Shown here: in pieces, positions 9,471 through 17,621 of the stretch
How positions within the stretch are numbered: the first letter of the stretch is position 1
Layout: every line of letters begins with the position of its first letter
Source: Rheinheimera sp. EpRS3
GTDB lineage: Bacteria > Pseudomonadota > Gammaproteobacteria > Enterobacterales > Alteromonadaceae
Assembly: GCF_001513785.1 (NCBI RefSeq)
Contig: NZ_LNQS01000001.1
Coordinates: 1,302,001 to 1,366,000, forward strand
Length of the DNA stretch: 64,000 bases
Direction of reading: 5' to 3'
Position numbers and translations under genes: made by a program
The notes under the pieces: model-generated
The model's database searches: none
What the model saw: only the letters and a program-made list of their open reading frames with translations
What the model was told of the DNA's origin: nothing

Positions 9471-9872
9471 TTAGCGGTGATAAGCGCCTTCACGCTCTGG
9501 CTGGTATAGCACTTCGTCTACCGTGATGGTTGACATATCACCACCTGGCAGGGGCCAGTTAATGCTATTGCCCACGCGCAGGCCCAGTAAAGCGCTGCCT
9601 ACCGGCGCCAGTATTGAAATGGCACCACTTTGCGCTGCGTCTTTAGGGTATACCAGTGTTAAGCAACTGCTTTTACCGTCACCAAAGCTAAAACGTACAG
9701 TAGAATTCATACTCACCACATCGTCAGGCAGTTGCTGAGGCGCGACTAAGTTGGCGCGTTCCAGCTCCTGACGCAGGGTGTCGCTGCCAATGGTATCGGC
9801 AGGCAGGCTGCTAAGCAGCTGATCCAGCCGGTCAAAGTCGGTGGTAGATACGGTGATATCGGGTGTTTTCAT
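9471..9872 (-). CDS. rnk: Nucleoside diphosphate kinase regulator (Rnk/GreA-GreB C-domain)
   Basis: 133 aa. A short helical N-terminus (RLDQLLSSLPA) is followed by the GreA/GreB C-terminal FKBP-like domain, with the hallmark LTLVYPKDAAQSGAISILAPVGSALLGL region. Rnk binds RNA polymerase in place of Gre factors but lacks the long coiled coil. Its ATG overlaps the stop of the upstream paralogue as TAATG, with an AGGAG inside that gene, so the two are translationally coupled. Confidence 0.9.
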   Translation of the reverse strand: MKTPDITVSTTDFDRLDQLLSSLPADTIGSDTLRQELERANLVAPQQLPDDVVSMNSTVRFSFGDGKSSCLTLVYPKDAAQSGAISILAPVGSALLGLRVGNSINWPLPGGDMSTITVDEVLYQPEREGAYHR

Positions 9873-10282
9873 TAAGATCTCCTGGTTTGGCGGTGTGTTA
9901 CGTTCAGTACTGTCAGCACGCGAAAATGCAGACGCTGGCGCAGTACGGTTAACTGAATACTGGCGTCGGGAGCTTTGCCAATCAGCGCAGCCCCTAACGG
10001 TGAGACAATTGAGATACAGCTTCGGCGATAGCAGGCTTGTGATGGATAAACCAATTGCAGCCAGCCGCGCTCGTCGGTGTCGGTATTATGCAGCTCAACG
10101 GAACTGCCGGGCCGGATACAACTGGCATTGGTGCTAAGCCGGTGCCTGGCCGTATCGTCGGCAATAAAATGCACAATGTTTGCCAGCTGCAACGCACTAA
10201 GTGGTAACAGTTGCTGGCAGGCCAGTGCCGCAATAGCGCGGCCAACGGCGCCGTAAGGCCGTTTGGGATAACAGAAAAACAT
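9872..10282 (-). CDS. Second GreA/Rnk-like protein, coupled to rnk
   Basis: 136 aa, homologous in its second half to the downstream Rnk protein (WLQLVYPSQACYRRSCISIVSPLGAALIG compared with its counterpart). The N-terminal part is more divergent and basic. It lacks the acidic coiled-coil tip of GreA, so transcript cleavage is not expected. The arrangement looks like a tandem duplication in which one copy has drifted. It may be an alternative RNA polymerase secondary-channel factor; this is inferred from the domain only. Confidence 0.75.
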   Translation of the reverse strand: MFFCYPKRPYGAVGRAIAALACQQLLPLSALQLANIVHFIADDTARHRLSTNASCIRPGSSVELHNTDTDERGWLQLVYPSQACYRRSCISIVSPLGAALIGKAPDASIQLTVLRQRLHFRVLTVLNVTHRQTRRS

Positions 10283-10638
10283 CGAGGCTCCGGATCAGAG
10301 AAGCAAAAATGACATCAAGGGTTTAAACAGAAAAAGTGTTCAGCCGGCTTTGCGCAGGGCAAAACCGGCCCAGGAATGGAAGGCGATAGCGATATTGTAA
10401 GCGCGCAGCACGCATGGCGTGTTGGCGGTAAAACATTCAGGGCTTTGCATGGCGATACCATAGTGGATCTGGGGCTAAAGTTCAATCCGCTAAACCACGA
10501 CATTAAGTAAATAGCTAACAGAATAATTGAAAATAAGTAAGTGGTTTATTTTGTTTGTTGTTAAATAAAGGTGTTTATTTGCTTAAATAAAACCATTAAA
10601 GTATGCGCCAGTATTTAACATTAAATAACGGAGTATAA
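10283..10638. other. 356-bp stretch without a confident gene
   Basis: Between the Rnk-like pair and the OmpA lipoprotein. It holds one 44-codon plus-strand reading frame, listed separately, with GC-rich coding-like composition. Then comes an AT-rich 120-bp leader that probably carries the OmpA-gene promoter. The 62-codon minus-strand frame here has no ribosome site and no recognisable features. Confidence 0.5.
10376..10510 (+). CDS. Possible small ORF or gene remnant, 44 codons
   Basis: The frame from ATG 10376 to TAA 10508 encodes a balanced peptide (contains AQHAWRVGGKTFRALHGDT and ends LNHDIK). It is also open without a start back to about 10313. The composition resembles a real protein tail rather than random sequence, but no strong ribosome site precedes the ATG and I do not recognise a family. 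It may be the 3' remnant of a lost gene. Confidence 0.25.
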   Translation: MEGDSDIVSAQHAWRVGGKTFRALHGDTIVDLGLKFNPLNHDIK

Positions 10639-11175
10639 ATGTTGCGCATGTTACCGCTTTCCGCCGCAGTTATGGTGGCGCTACTATCAACCGGCTGTGT
10701 CAGTACTTCAAAAAACGACACCTCAGCAAGTTCGGCGGCGGTAAATGCCGAAACGGCCAAGCCACAAACCGTGTTTGCTGCCAGGTTGCAACCTGTTGCG
10801 GGCGTAACAACGGCTGAACTGGCCGATAACCGCATTAAAGTGTCTTTTCCGGGCATCACGGCGTTTTCGCATGACGGAGCCAATATCAGCGATGAATTAC
10901 AACGCCAGCTTAGTGCAGTGGTTGAATCGCTAAAAGGCACAATGTATCAGAATGTTACAGTGCTTGGGCATACCGATAGCTCCGGCCAGTTGGCCTACAA
11001 CAACAAACTATCGCAGCAGCGGGCAGAGCAGGTTATGGCCTTTTTGCAGCAGCAGGGTTTAGCGGCTGAGCAACTTGTAGCCGAAGGCCGTGGGCCGTCA
11101 GAGCCGATAGCGGATAACAAAACGGCGCAGGGCAGGGCAGCAAACCGCCGGGTAGAAATTGAAGTAGCGTTTTAA
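10639..11175 (+). CDS. OmpA-family peptidoglycan-binding lipoprotein
   Basis: 178 aa. The lipoprotein signal is MVALLSTGC with Cys20 as the acylation site. A low-complexity linker leads into an OmpA C-terminal domain at about residues 75-178, with the diagnostic GHTDSSGQLAYNNKLSQQRA and NRRVEIEV segments that hold diaminopimelate. It likely tethers the outer membrane to the cell wall (Pal/YiaD-like). The ATG has ACGGAG upstream, after an AT-rich promoter region. A hairpin terminator follows. Confidence 0.93.
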   Translation: MLRMLPLSAAVMVALLSTGCVSTSKNDTSASSAAVNAETAKPQTVFAARLQPVAGVTTAELADNRIKVSFPGITAFSHDGANISDELQRQLSAVVESLKGTMYQNVTVLGHTDSSGQLAYNNKLSQQRAEQVMAFLQQQGLAAEQLVAEGRGPSEPIADNKTAQGRAANRRVEIEVAF

Positions 11176-11198
11176 TCGTCACTGTTAAGCATATATAA

Positions 11199-11230
11199 CA
11201 ACGGCTGCCTGCGGGTGGCCGTTTTTATTT
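11199..11230 (+). terminator. Intrinsic terminator after OmpA lipoprotein
   Basis: Stem AACGGC / GCCGTT around a 12-nt loop, followed immediately by TTTATTT, 24 bp after the stop codon. Confidence 0.7.
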
Positions 11231-11355
11231 ATGGCGGCTTCAGGTCTGTTGTTGATGGCAGAACAACAGGCTTGCCGCGCCAGACAACGCTTTTGCATTG
11301 CCTGTGGCGGTGCTATCAGTTAGTGTTAACCACTATTAACGAAACGGAATAATCA

Positions 11356-12459
11356 ATGCTGTCCAGTTTTGCTGTATTAACTGCCATATTGTTGTTACTT
11401 ACCCTGTTACCTCTTAGCCGTATTAAACACTGGTTAGTACGCGGGCTGGACTTTCCCCGTTTGCAGCTGGCCGTGCTAAGTGGCTTGCTATTGGTTATGC
11501 AACTGGCGATGCTTGATCTAACCAGGGGTAGCAGCCAGTTGCTGATCTTACTGGCGCTGGGCTGCCTTGCAGTACAGGCGTGGTGGATTTGGCCATACAC
11601 CCGCTTACACCGCACAGAGGTACCCTTAACCAAAGCCGCCAGTGCCGACCGGCAAACGGTATCGATAATTACGTCTAATGTATTGATGACAAACCGTAAT
11701 GCCCCTGCTCTTATTGAGCTGGTGCAGCAGCATAAGCCCGATGTGCTGGTAACGCTGGAATCTGATATGTGGTGGCAGCAGCAACTGGACACGCTAAGTG
11801 CTGATTACCCGCACAGCATAAAGTGCCCGCTGGACAATTTATATGGTATGCATGTGTATTCACGCTTACCGCTGCATAATGGCGCAGTGCAGTATTTGGT
11901 TGAGGCTGATGTGCCTTCTATTCATGCCGAAGTAGAGCTAAGCAGTGGCCTGCGGGTGGTGATGCATTTTGTCCATCCGGCGCCGCCAAGCCCAACTGAA
12001 AATGAAAGTTCTTCTGAGCGGGATGCCGAACTGCTGGTATTGGCGGTTAGTGTGGCGAAGTGTAAACAACCGCTGATTGTTACCGGTGATCTGAACGATG
12101 TAGCCTGGTCAGAAACCACCCGGTTATTTCGTAAAGTCAGTGGGTTACTTGATCCGCGCATCGGCCGGGGCATGTTTAACAGTTTTCATGCAGCTTACCC
12201 TTTTGTCCGCTGGCCGCTGGATCATCTGTTTCACAGCCGGCACTTTAGCCTGCAGCAAATAAAGCGTTTACCCAGCATTGGCTCCGATCATTTTCCGCTG
12301 TTAATTACCTTATGTCTGGAAGGAAAAACCACCGGTGAGCAAACAGTAACGCTTGAGCCGGACGATATGCAGCTGGTTAAAAGTGATTTAGCTGAGCAGG
12401 CAGTATCACCAGAGCAAGTGCACCGGCCAGAGCGATCTGCCGGTGCACCAGTGGCTTAG
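11356..12459 (+). CDS. Membrane-anchored endonuclease/exonuclease/phosphatase family protein
   Basis: 367 aa. Two to three hydrophobic helices (residues about 4-20, 37-53, 61-80) precede an EEP (DNase I-like) domain. The catalytic motifs are in order: ITSNVL (Asn108), LESD with metal-binding Glu135, the VTGDLND core, and the terminal GSDHFPL with Asp-His. The YafD-like architecture suggests a phosphodiesterase or phosphatase facing one side of the inner membrane. The C-terminal tail of about 45 residues is outside the domain and partly encoded by a strong DNA hairpin. Its stop overlaps the convergent neighbour by 4 nt. Confidence 0.88.
   Translation: MLSSFAVLTAILLLLTLLPLSRIKHWLVRGLDFPRLQLAVLSGLLLVMQLAMLDLTRGSSQLLILLALGCLAVQAWWIWPYTRLHRTEVPLTKAASADRQTVSIITSNVLMTNRNAPALIELVQQHKPDVLVTLESDMWWQQQLDTLSADYPHSIKCPLDNLYGMHVYSRLPLHNGAVQYLVEADVPSIHAEVELSSGLRVVMHFVHPAPPSPTENESSSERDAELLVLAVSVAKCKQPLIVTGDLNDVAWSETTRLFRKVSGLLDPRIGRGMFNSFHAAYPFVRWPLDHLFHSRHFSLQQIKRLPSIGSDHFPLLITLCLEGKTTGEQTVTLEPDDMQLVKSDLAEQAVSPEQVHRPERSAGAPVA
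12418..12448. terminator. Long hairpin in the overlap of two convergent genes
   Basis: A 10-bp perfect stem, GTGCACCGGC / GCCGGTGCAC, lies within the last codons of the EEP gene, just past the stop of the convergent lipoprotein gene. There is no T-run, so it may work as a pause or RNA-stabilising hairpin rather than a classic terminator. Confidence 0.45.
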
Positions 12460-12869
12460 TTAGTTAGCATCCAGCCGTTGTCTGTCATGCGAAGTGTCAG
12501 GGTTTGTTGTTTTACCTGATACTCGTCACCGGCTTTAAAATCGCCATATTGCAGTTTTAACATGCCGGCAGACATGCCCGTCGCCATTTTTTCCAGTGGG
12601 TTGCCGGGCCGCTCTGTTTGCTCGTCCATAAAGGCTTTAAACGACTTTTTAAACACTATGTTGTAAGCCACCTCAGCACTGTAGTGGCTATCATTGTCCG
12701 ACCAGCCGTTAAGCTTCTTTAGCTCGTTAATCTCAACTAAACCTTCGAATCGGGCATCATACTGCTGTTGTAGCAGCTGTTTTAGTTTAGTGTCACCTGG
12801 GGTGTCAGAGCAGGCGGTTAAGGTAACGGCCAACAGGATGGTCGTGAGAATACTGATAATTTTCATCAT
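12456..12869 (-). CDS. Hypothetical lipoprotein
   Basis: 137 aa with a lipoprotein signal (LLAVTLTACSDT, Cys20). The mature part is short and charged, with the pattern of small periplasmic lipoproteins that carry a cystatin- or DUF-like alpha/beta fold; I do not recognise the family. The stop overlaps the EEP gene by 4 nt on the opposite strand. No operon partner. Confidence 0.7.
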   Translation of the reverse strand: MMKIISILTTILLAVTLTACSDTPGDTKLKQLLQQQYDARFEGLVEINELKKLNGWSDNDSHYSAEVAYNIVFKKSFKAFMDEQTERPGNPLEKMATGMSAGMLKLQYGDFKAGDEYQVKQQTLTLRMTDNGWMLTN

Positions 12870-12972
12870 TACGCTTCAGTTAAAAAATAAGTGCAGCGAT
12901 TATGATACAAAACGCCTCACCACTGCCAGTAACCGCTGACTAAATTATCAGCGGGCAAATTACACCAGAGGG

Positions 12973-13806
12973 TTAGTCATCCATAAAAGGCTCAGTATTA
13001 ATATCGTTACGGTAAATAGTGGTAAAAGTGTTATTAGCAATTTTGGTCCACTTTTCACTGACATTATCCAGCGGCTCTGACACCACTATGGTGCTGCCAG
13101 ATGGAATGGGTGGTTTACCGCCTTCAAACTCTGCCATGCAACGGCTGTCTGTGGAGACAAACTGCGTCATCGGTGCTTCGTTGTAGGAATAGCGCAGAGT
13201 ATAAAGCTTGGTTCCGTCAGATATAGCACAAGACAAATTCAGTACGCCGTCTTTATCAATCTGGTGTAATGCCTGCAATACTTCTCTGACCATTTTCTGC
13301 ATTGCGGCTTTGGGGTTGTCGAGTAAACCGTAGGTGATCGCCAGCAAAAAAAACGTTTCGCTATCGGTAGTGCCTTGCAGTTGCGGGTATAACTCAGGCG
13401 CAATTTTCAGCTGTAATTGGCGGCGCAGCTTAGGGAAATGGCTGATATGGCCGTTATGCTGAAACAACCAGTTTTTATACCTGAACGGGTGGCAATTGGC
13501 ACGTTGGATATCCCCCGTGGTGGTGGCCCTGATATGCGCCATAAAGGTATGCGATTTAACCTGATGACATAAATTATTCAGGTTGGTGTTGTGCCAGGCG
13601 GGTAAATCATCTTTAAACAGGCCAGGGCTGGCGCGTTTGTCATACCAACCAATGCCAAAGCCATCTCCGTTTATGCTTAGTAACTGGCCACTCTTGGTGT
13701 AGTTCATTTGGCTGTGCCGGCTTTGTACTACCAGCGAATGATCGGGTTTGGTGACCAGTGTATCCAGATATATCGGTTTACCGGTATAGGCTATCCATCT
13801 GCACAT
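12973..13806 (-). CDS. Class II glutamine amidotransferase (YafJ-like)
   Basis: 277 aa. The protein starts MCRWIAY, placing the N-terminal nucleophile Cys at residue 2 as required after Met removal in Ntn amidotransferases. Further conserved blocks are NGDGFGIGWY, FMAHIRATT and NCHPFRYKNWLFQHNG, which form the glutamine pocket (GATase_4). It has no synthetase domain, so it should pass ammonia to a partner or hydrolyse a glutamine-like bond. The start overlaps the 3' end of the RimK-type ligase by 16 nt, so the two are translationally linked. Confidence 0.9.
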   Translation of the reverse strand: MCRWIAYTGKPIYLDTLVTKPDHSLVVQSRHSQMNYTKSGQLLSINGDGFGIGWYDKRASPGLFKDDLPAWHNTNLNNLCHQVKSHTFMAHIRATTTGDIQRANCHPFRYKNWLFQHNGHISHFPKLRRQLQLKIAPELYPQLQGTTDSETFFLLAITYGLLDNPKAAMQKMVREVLQALHQIDKDGVLNLSCAISDGTKLYTLRYSYNEAPMTQFVSTDSRCMAEFEGGKPPIPSGSTIVVSEPLDNVSEKWTKIANNTFTTIYRNDINTEPFMDD

Positions 13807-14744
13807 AAGATACCTCTTTGTAATTCAAGCACTTTGGCACTGGGATACCGGCTTTCATAGAATTTATGTACTTGCGATACAGCAAAATCAATGATGGCAT
13901 CAGCAATATTAACTCCGGTTACTTTTTCTATACCCTGCTCGCCGGTAAAGTCGGGTGAAACGTTTATCTCCAGCAGCATAGGGCCATCATTAGAACGGAC
14001 AAAATCCACACCGGAGACATTGATACCAATAGATGCGGTGGCAGATAACACCATTTGCTCTTCTGCTGCGCTTAGCTGATAAGGCTCTGAGCAACCACCA
14101 AGCGCGACATTGGATCTGAAATCGCCATCCTGTGAGCGGCGACACATGCTGGCTACTACTTTACCACCCACTACAAAGGCTCTGATGTCAGTACCTGATG
14201 CTTCTGTTACAAAGCGCTGAATAATGTAGGACGCCCCCAGCTGGCTAAAAGTTCTGACAATGTTATCCATCTCTTTTATGGTGTTAACCAGAAAAATACC
14301 GGTGCCTTCGGTGCTTTCAATCAGTTTAATAATTATTGGCATACCTATTACTTTAGCCAGTTGGCGAAAACCTTCTGGTGTGTAAGCAATACCGGTAGCA
14401 GGAAAGGGTAAACCCCGGGCCAGCAGATACTGCAGGCATTTTAATTTGTCGCGCCCCAGGCGTAGCGCAGCAGGTGACTCGCTAACGTAAGTGCGGCCGC
14501 AAATAAATTGCTGTAATACGTTGGTGCCGTAATCCGTAAAGTTAACGTTTAAGCGCGGAATAATAGCATCAAAGGTTTTGGTAATGTCTTTGTCGCGCCA
14601 GCACATAGTGGGTTTGTCGGTATCCAGCACCATACTGATGTCACGGATATTATATAACTCAGCAGTATGGCCTTTAGCCCTGGCAGCCTCCAGCAGCCGG
14701 TGGTCGTCTTTCTCCTGATCGGTAGATAAAATACAAATATTCAT
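13791..14744 (-). CDS. RimK-family ATP-grasp amino-acid ligase
   Basis: 317-aa ATP-grasp enzyme of the RimK/LysX group, which joins glutamate or similar amino acids to a peptide or protein carboxylate. Visible are the N-terminal pre-ATP domain (FDAIIPRLN), the ligand loop IIKLIESTEGTGIF, QRFVTEASGTDIRAFVVGG, the GDFRSNVALGG motif, and the metal site LLEINVSPDF. It is the first gene of an operon with a class II amidotransferase and diverges from an AsnO-type amidotransferase. It could therefore make a small glutamyl peptide rather than modify ribosomal protein S6. Ribosome site GAGG. Confidence 0.9.
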   Translation of the reverse strand: MNICILSTDQEKDDHRLLEAARAKGHTAELYNIRDISMVLDTDKPTMCWRDKDITKTFDAIIPRLNVNFTDYGTNVLQQFICGRTYVSESPAALRLGRDKLKCLQYLLARGLPFPATGIAYTPEGFRQLAKVIGMPIIIKLIESTEGTGIFLVNTIKEMDNIVRTFSQLGASYIIQRFVTEASGTDIRAFVVGGKVVASMCRRSQDGDFRSNVALGGCSEPYQLSAAEEQMVLSATASIGINVSGVDFVRSNDGPMLLEINVSPDFTGEQGIEKVTGVNIADAIIDFAVSQVHKFYESRYPSAKVLELQRGILCADG

Positions 14745-14963
14745 GTCAACTATACCTCAGTAATTGTTGCTTAAAAGTTAAGTGTAGCACAGGGGAATTG
14801 ATGTATTGCCCGGTAAGGGCCGCCAATTAAGGCTACACTTAAAAAGTCTGTATTTGGGTTGGCGTAATGTCAAAGCCGGATAAAGTGGTAAGACATGCTG
14901 AAATTCAGGGCAGACCGGGTTGCTTGATCCGGCTGTCGTAAGCAATTAATGCAGAGGATAAGT

Positions 14964-16733
14964 ATGTGCGGAATAGCAGGAGAAATCAGATTCGACGGTA
15001 AGGCATCAACGCATTATGTTGATGCAATGTTAGAAGTGCTGGCGGCGCGCGGCCCTGATGGCAGAGGCGTGGCAGCACAGGGTAATGTGTGTTTTGGTCA
15101 TCAGCGCCTTAAAGTCATTGATTTAACCGCTGCCGGGGCGCAGCCGATGCATGATGCCGGGCTTGGGCTGACGATAGTGTTCAACGGTTGTATTTATAAC
15201 TACAAAGCACTGCGCCATGAGCTGGAACAACTGGGGCATCAGTTTTTTTCTACCAGTGATACCGAGGTTATTTTAAAAGCCTACGCGCAGTGGCAAGAGC
15301 ACTGCCTGGCAAGGTTTAATGGCATGTTTGCCTTTGCTATCTGGCACCGTGATAGCAACAGCACCTTCTTCGCTCGTGACAGGCTGGGTATTAAACCCCT
15401 GTATTATCATCATAACGGCAATGGGTTGTGGTTTTCATCTACCTTACCATCGTTACTAAAGTGCGCTGAGGTACCCAGCCGGCTTAACCCGCTGGGAGTA
15501 CATCAATATATGTCGTTTCGCGCTATAGTCGGCGCCGACACGCTGTTTAGCGGCGTGTATAAGCTGCTGCCGGGGCATTGGCTGAAAGTCAGCGCTGATG
15601 GCGGCTTACAGCAGGGCTGCTACTGGCAGTTGCATGCCGACGTGGATAACAGTAACCAGCGCAGCGAGCAGGATTGGCAGCAATCTTTGAAAGATGCGTT
15701 GTTTGCCAGTGCCAAACGCCGGTTGGAAGCTGATGTCCCGGTAGGGGTATTATTGTCCGGCGGGCTGGATTCTTCGTTACTGGTTGGCATGCTTAGCGAG
15801 CTGGGACAAAAGCAGTTGCATACGTTTTCTATTGGTTTTGACAATGTGGCAGAAGAAGAGGGCAACGAGTTTAAATATTCCGACATTATTGCCAGCCACT
15901 ATGCTACCCGGCACCACAAAATTCATGCCCGGCATGACACCTTGCTTGCTCATTTGCGGCCTTGTATCGATGCGATGTCAGAGCCGATGGTAAGCCATGA
16001 TGTGATTGGTTTTTATTTACTGGCACAAGCAGTAAGCCAGCACGTTAAAGTGGTACAAAGCGGGCAGGGCGCTGATGAAGTCTTTGCCGGCTATCACTGG
16101 TATCCACCGATGACCGACGCCACTGACAGCAACGCGGCACAGCGTTATGCCGATGCTTACTTCTCCTGGGACCAGTCGCAGTTATCGCAGGTGATGGCGC
16201 CTGATTTCTGCCTTCGTAATTATTCGCTAAATTATATTCAGCAGTATTTTGCCAACTGTGATGCACGCCTGCCGGTAGATAAAGCGTTACATCTGGATAC
16301 TACCGCTATGCTGGTAGACGATCCGCTGAAACGGGTCGACAACATGACCATGGCATTTGGCCTGGAAGCGCGGGTACCTTTTTTAGATCACGAACTGGTA
16401 GAACTGGCATTTCAGATGCCACACCCGCTGAAGCTGCGTGACGGTGGTAAATATTTATTAAAACAGGTGGCCAGAGAGATTATTCCGGCCGGAGTGATTG
16501 ACCGGCCCAAAGGTTATTTCCCGGTGCCTGCGCTGCGTAAAATGCAGGGCGAATACCTGCAACTGGCCAAAGAAGTGTTCAGCCAGCCTGTAGCGCGCCA
16601 GCGCCAGCTGTTTAATATGGATTACATTGACACTATGTTAGCGCAGCCAGAGCAATTCACCGGCCGGTTTGGCTCTAAATTGTGGCAGGTCACATTGCTG
16701 GAAATGTGGTTGCAGCAGCATAATATTCAGTAA
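14964..16733 (+). CDS. AsnO-type amidotransferase (N-acetylglutaminylglutamine amide family)
   Basis: 589-aa asparagine-synthetase homologue. I take the ATG at 14964 (AGAGG upstream) rather than 14949, because the Ntn glutaminase needs Cys as residue 2 (MCGIAGEIRFDG). The glutaminase domain spans about 1-200 and the ATP-pyrophosphatase PP-loop SGGLDSS is at 265-271. Length, the GEIRFDG start and the NGCIYNY segment match the amidotransferase that amidates the osmolyte dipeptide N-acetylglutaminylglutamine better than AsnB. The usual fused acetyltransferase/ATP-grasp partner and the M42 peptidase are absent here; a RimK-type ligase stands divergently instead. Confidence 0.88.
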   Translation: MCGIAGEIRFDGKASTHYVDAMLEVLAARGPDGRGVAAQGNVCFGHQRLKVIDLTAAGAQPMHDAGLGLTIVFNGCIYNYKALRHELEQLGHQFFSTSDTEVILKAYAQWQEHCLARFNGMFAFAIWHRDSNSTFFARDRLGIKPLYYHHNGNGLWFSSTLPSLLKCAEVPSRLNPLGVHQYMSFRAIVGADTLFSGVYKLLPGHWLKVSADGGLQQGCYWQLHADVDNSNQRSEQDWQQSLKDALFASAKRRLEADVPVGVLLSGGLDSSLLVGMLSELGQKQLHTFSIGFDNVAEEEGNEFKYSDIIASHYATRHHKIHARHDTLLAHLRPCIDAMSEPMVSHDVIGFYLLAQAVSQHVKVVQSGQGADEVFAGYHWYPPMTDATDSNAAQRYADAYFSWDQSQLSQVMAPDFCLRNYSLNYIQQYFANCDARLPVDKALHLDTTAMLVDDPLKRVDNMTMAFGLEARVPFLDHELVELAFQMPHPLKLRDGGKYLLKQVAREIIPAGVIDRPKGYFPVPALRKMQGEYLQLAKEVFSQPVARQRQLFNMDYIDTMLAQPEQFTGRFGSKLWQVTLLEMWLQQHNIQ

Positions 16734-16754
16734 CTGATAGTAAGTAGCTGATAG

Positions 16755-16795
16755 TAAAAAGCCCCGGCGGCTTTAGCAGACGCTGGGGCTTTGTC
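16755..16795. terminator. Bidirectional terminator
   Basis: Stem AAAGCCCCGGCG / CGCTGGGGCTTT (one mismatch), with an A-run at its left, which gives a T-run for the minus-strand gene. It lies between the convergent amidotransferase and DUF2383 genes. Confidence 0.8.
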
Positions 16796-16813
16796 AGCAA
16801 TTACATTAATGCT

Positions 16814-17266
16814 TTAGTGGCGGGTTGATTTTTTCAGCGCCCGCATTTCGTCGTGGCACTCTTGCATCGTTGCCATAGATTGCAGCAAAGCTGCTTCATA
16901 CTGCGGCGGCTGCTTTTCTTTTAACGCTATGCGAAACTCTTCGAGGGTTTTGTCTTCAACTTCTTCCAGTTGGCTGATATAGGTGTGGTCTTTATCTGAA
17001 GACATGGCGCCAATAACTTTGGTATACACTTTGCGGGCTTCAACTGAAAAAGCTGAGCCTTCTTCACGCTTACCATCATCCTGTATGGCAAATGGCTGTA
17101 ACTGTTCTTTTACCATACGACGCGCGGTAACCATGCGGTCAAAAAATTGCACCAGATGCTTATCTTCAACTTTGTCTTTGGCATCACTATAAAATTCTAT
17201 GCCGCTATTCAGCACCTGAATAATGTCTGATACATGTTTCATATCCGGGGTATTTAACTGTGCCAT
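16814..17266 (-). CDS. DUF2383 / PA2169-type four-helix-bundle protein
   Basis: 150 aa, wholly alpha-helical and charged, with the ferritin-like spacing of the PA2169/DUF2383 family (HVSDIIQVLNSGIEFYSDA near the start, DHTYISQLEEVEDKTLEEF in the third helix). Members are small stress-associated proteins of unknown chemistry. Ribosome site AAGGAGAA. It stands alone, convergent with the AsnO-type gene. Confidence 0.8.
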   Translation of the reverse strand: MAQLNTPDMKHVSDIIQVLNSGIEFYSDAKDKVEDKHLVQFFDRMVTARRMVKEQLQPFAIQDDGKREEGSAFSVEARKVYTKVIGAMSSDKDHTYISQLEEVEDKTLEEFRIALKEKQPPQYEAALLQSMATMQECHDEMRALKKSTRH

Positions 17267-17621
17267 AGTAGGTTCTCCTTAATAAGTAAAACTTCAACGG
17301 CAACCCATATTGGTTACCGGTAGTGAACGTGTCCAGGCAGCAGGACAATAGTATAGGTGCAGTATGCGGGCCAGAATGAAAATCAGCGTAAAATTAGCGG
17401 TTTGTTTGTTTTTAATTTGTTGATTTTTATGGTTTAAATGGTTTGTGATTTTGTGCGGGCAACCCGGTGCAATGCTGACGGGGTAACATAACTAAACGTA
17501 GTTATTTCATCTTTTTATTAACATTCAGGTAATTCTTACCAGCCGGTTGCCTGTACCCGGCTATTGGGCTAAGGTGCCGCACAAGTTATAAAGCCGGTGC
17601 AAAGAATATAAAGAGGCCATT
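17267..17621. other. 355-bp divergent intergenic region
   Basis: Contains the promoters of the DUF2383 gene and tas. It is AT-rich in the middle. A perfect 7-bp inverted repeat, ATAACTA-N4-TAGTTAT, lies at 17488-17505 and could be an operator or small hairpin. No open frame or RNA gene seen. Confidence 0.5.

Noticed and set aside
10315-10503. 62-codon minus-strand frame
   Set aside because: No start signal or motif; the opposite strand looks more coding-like.
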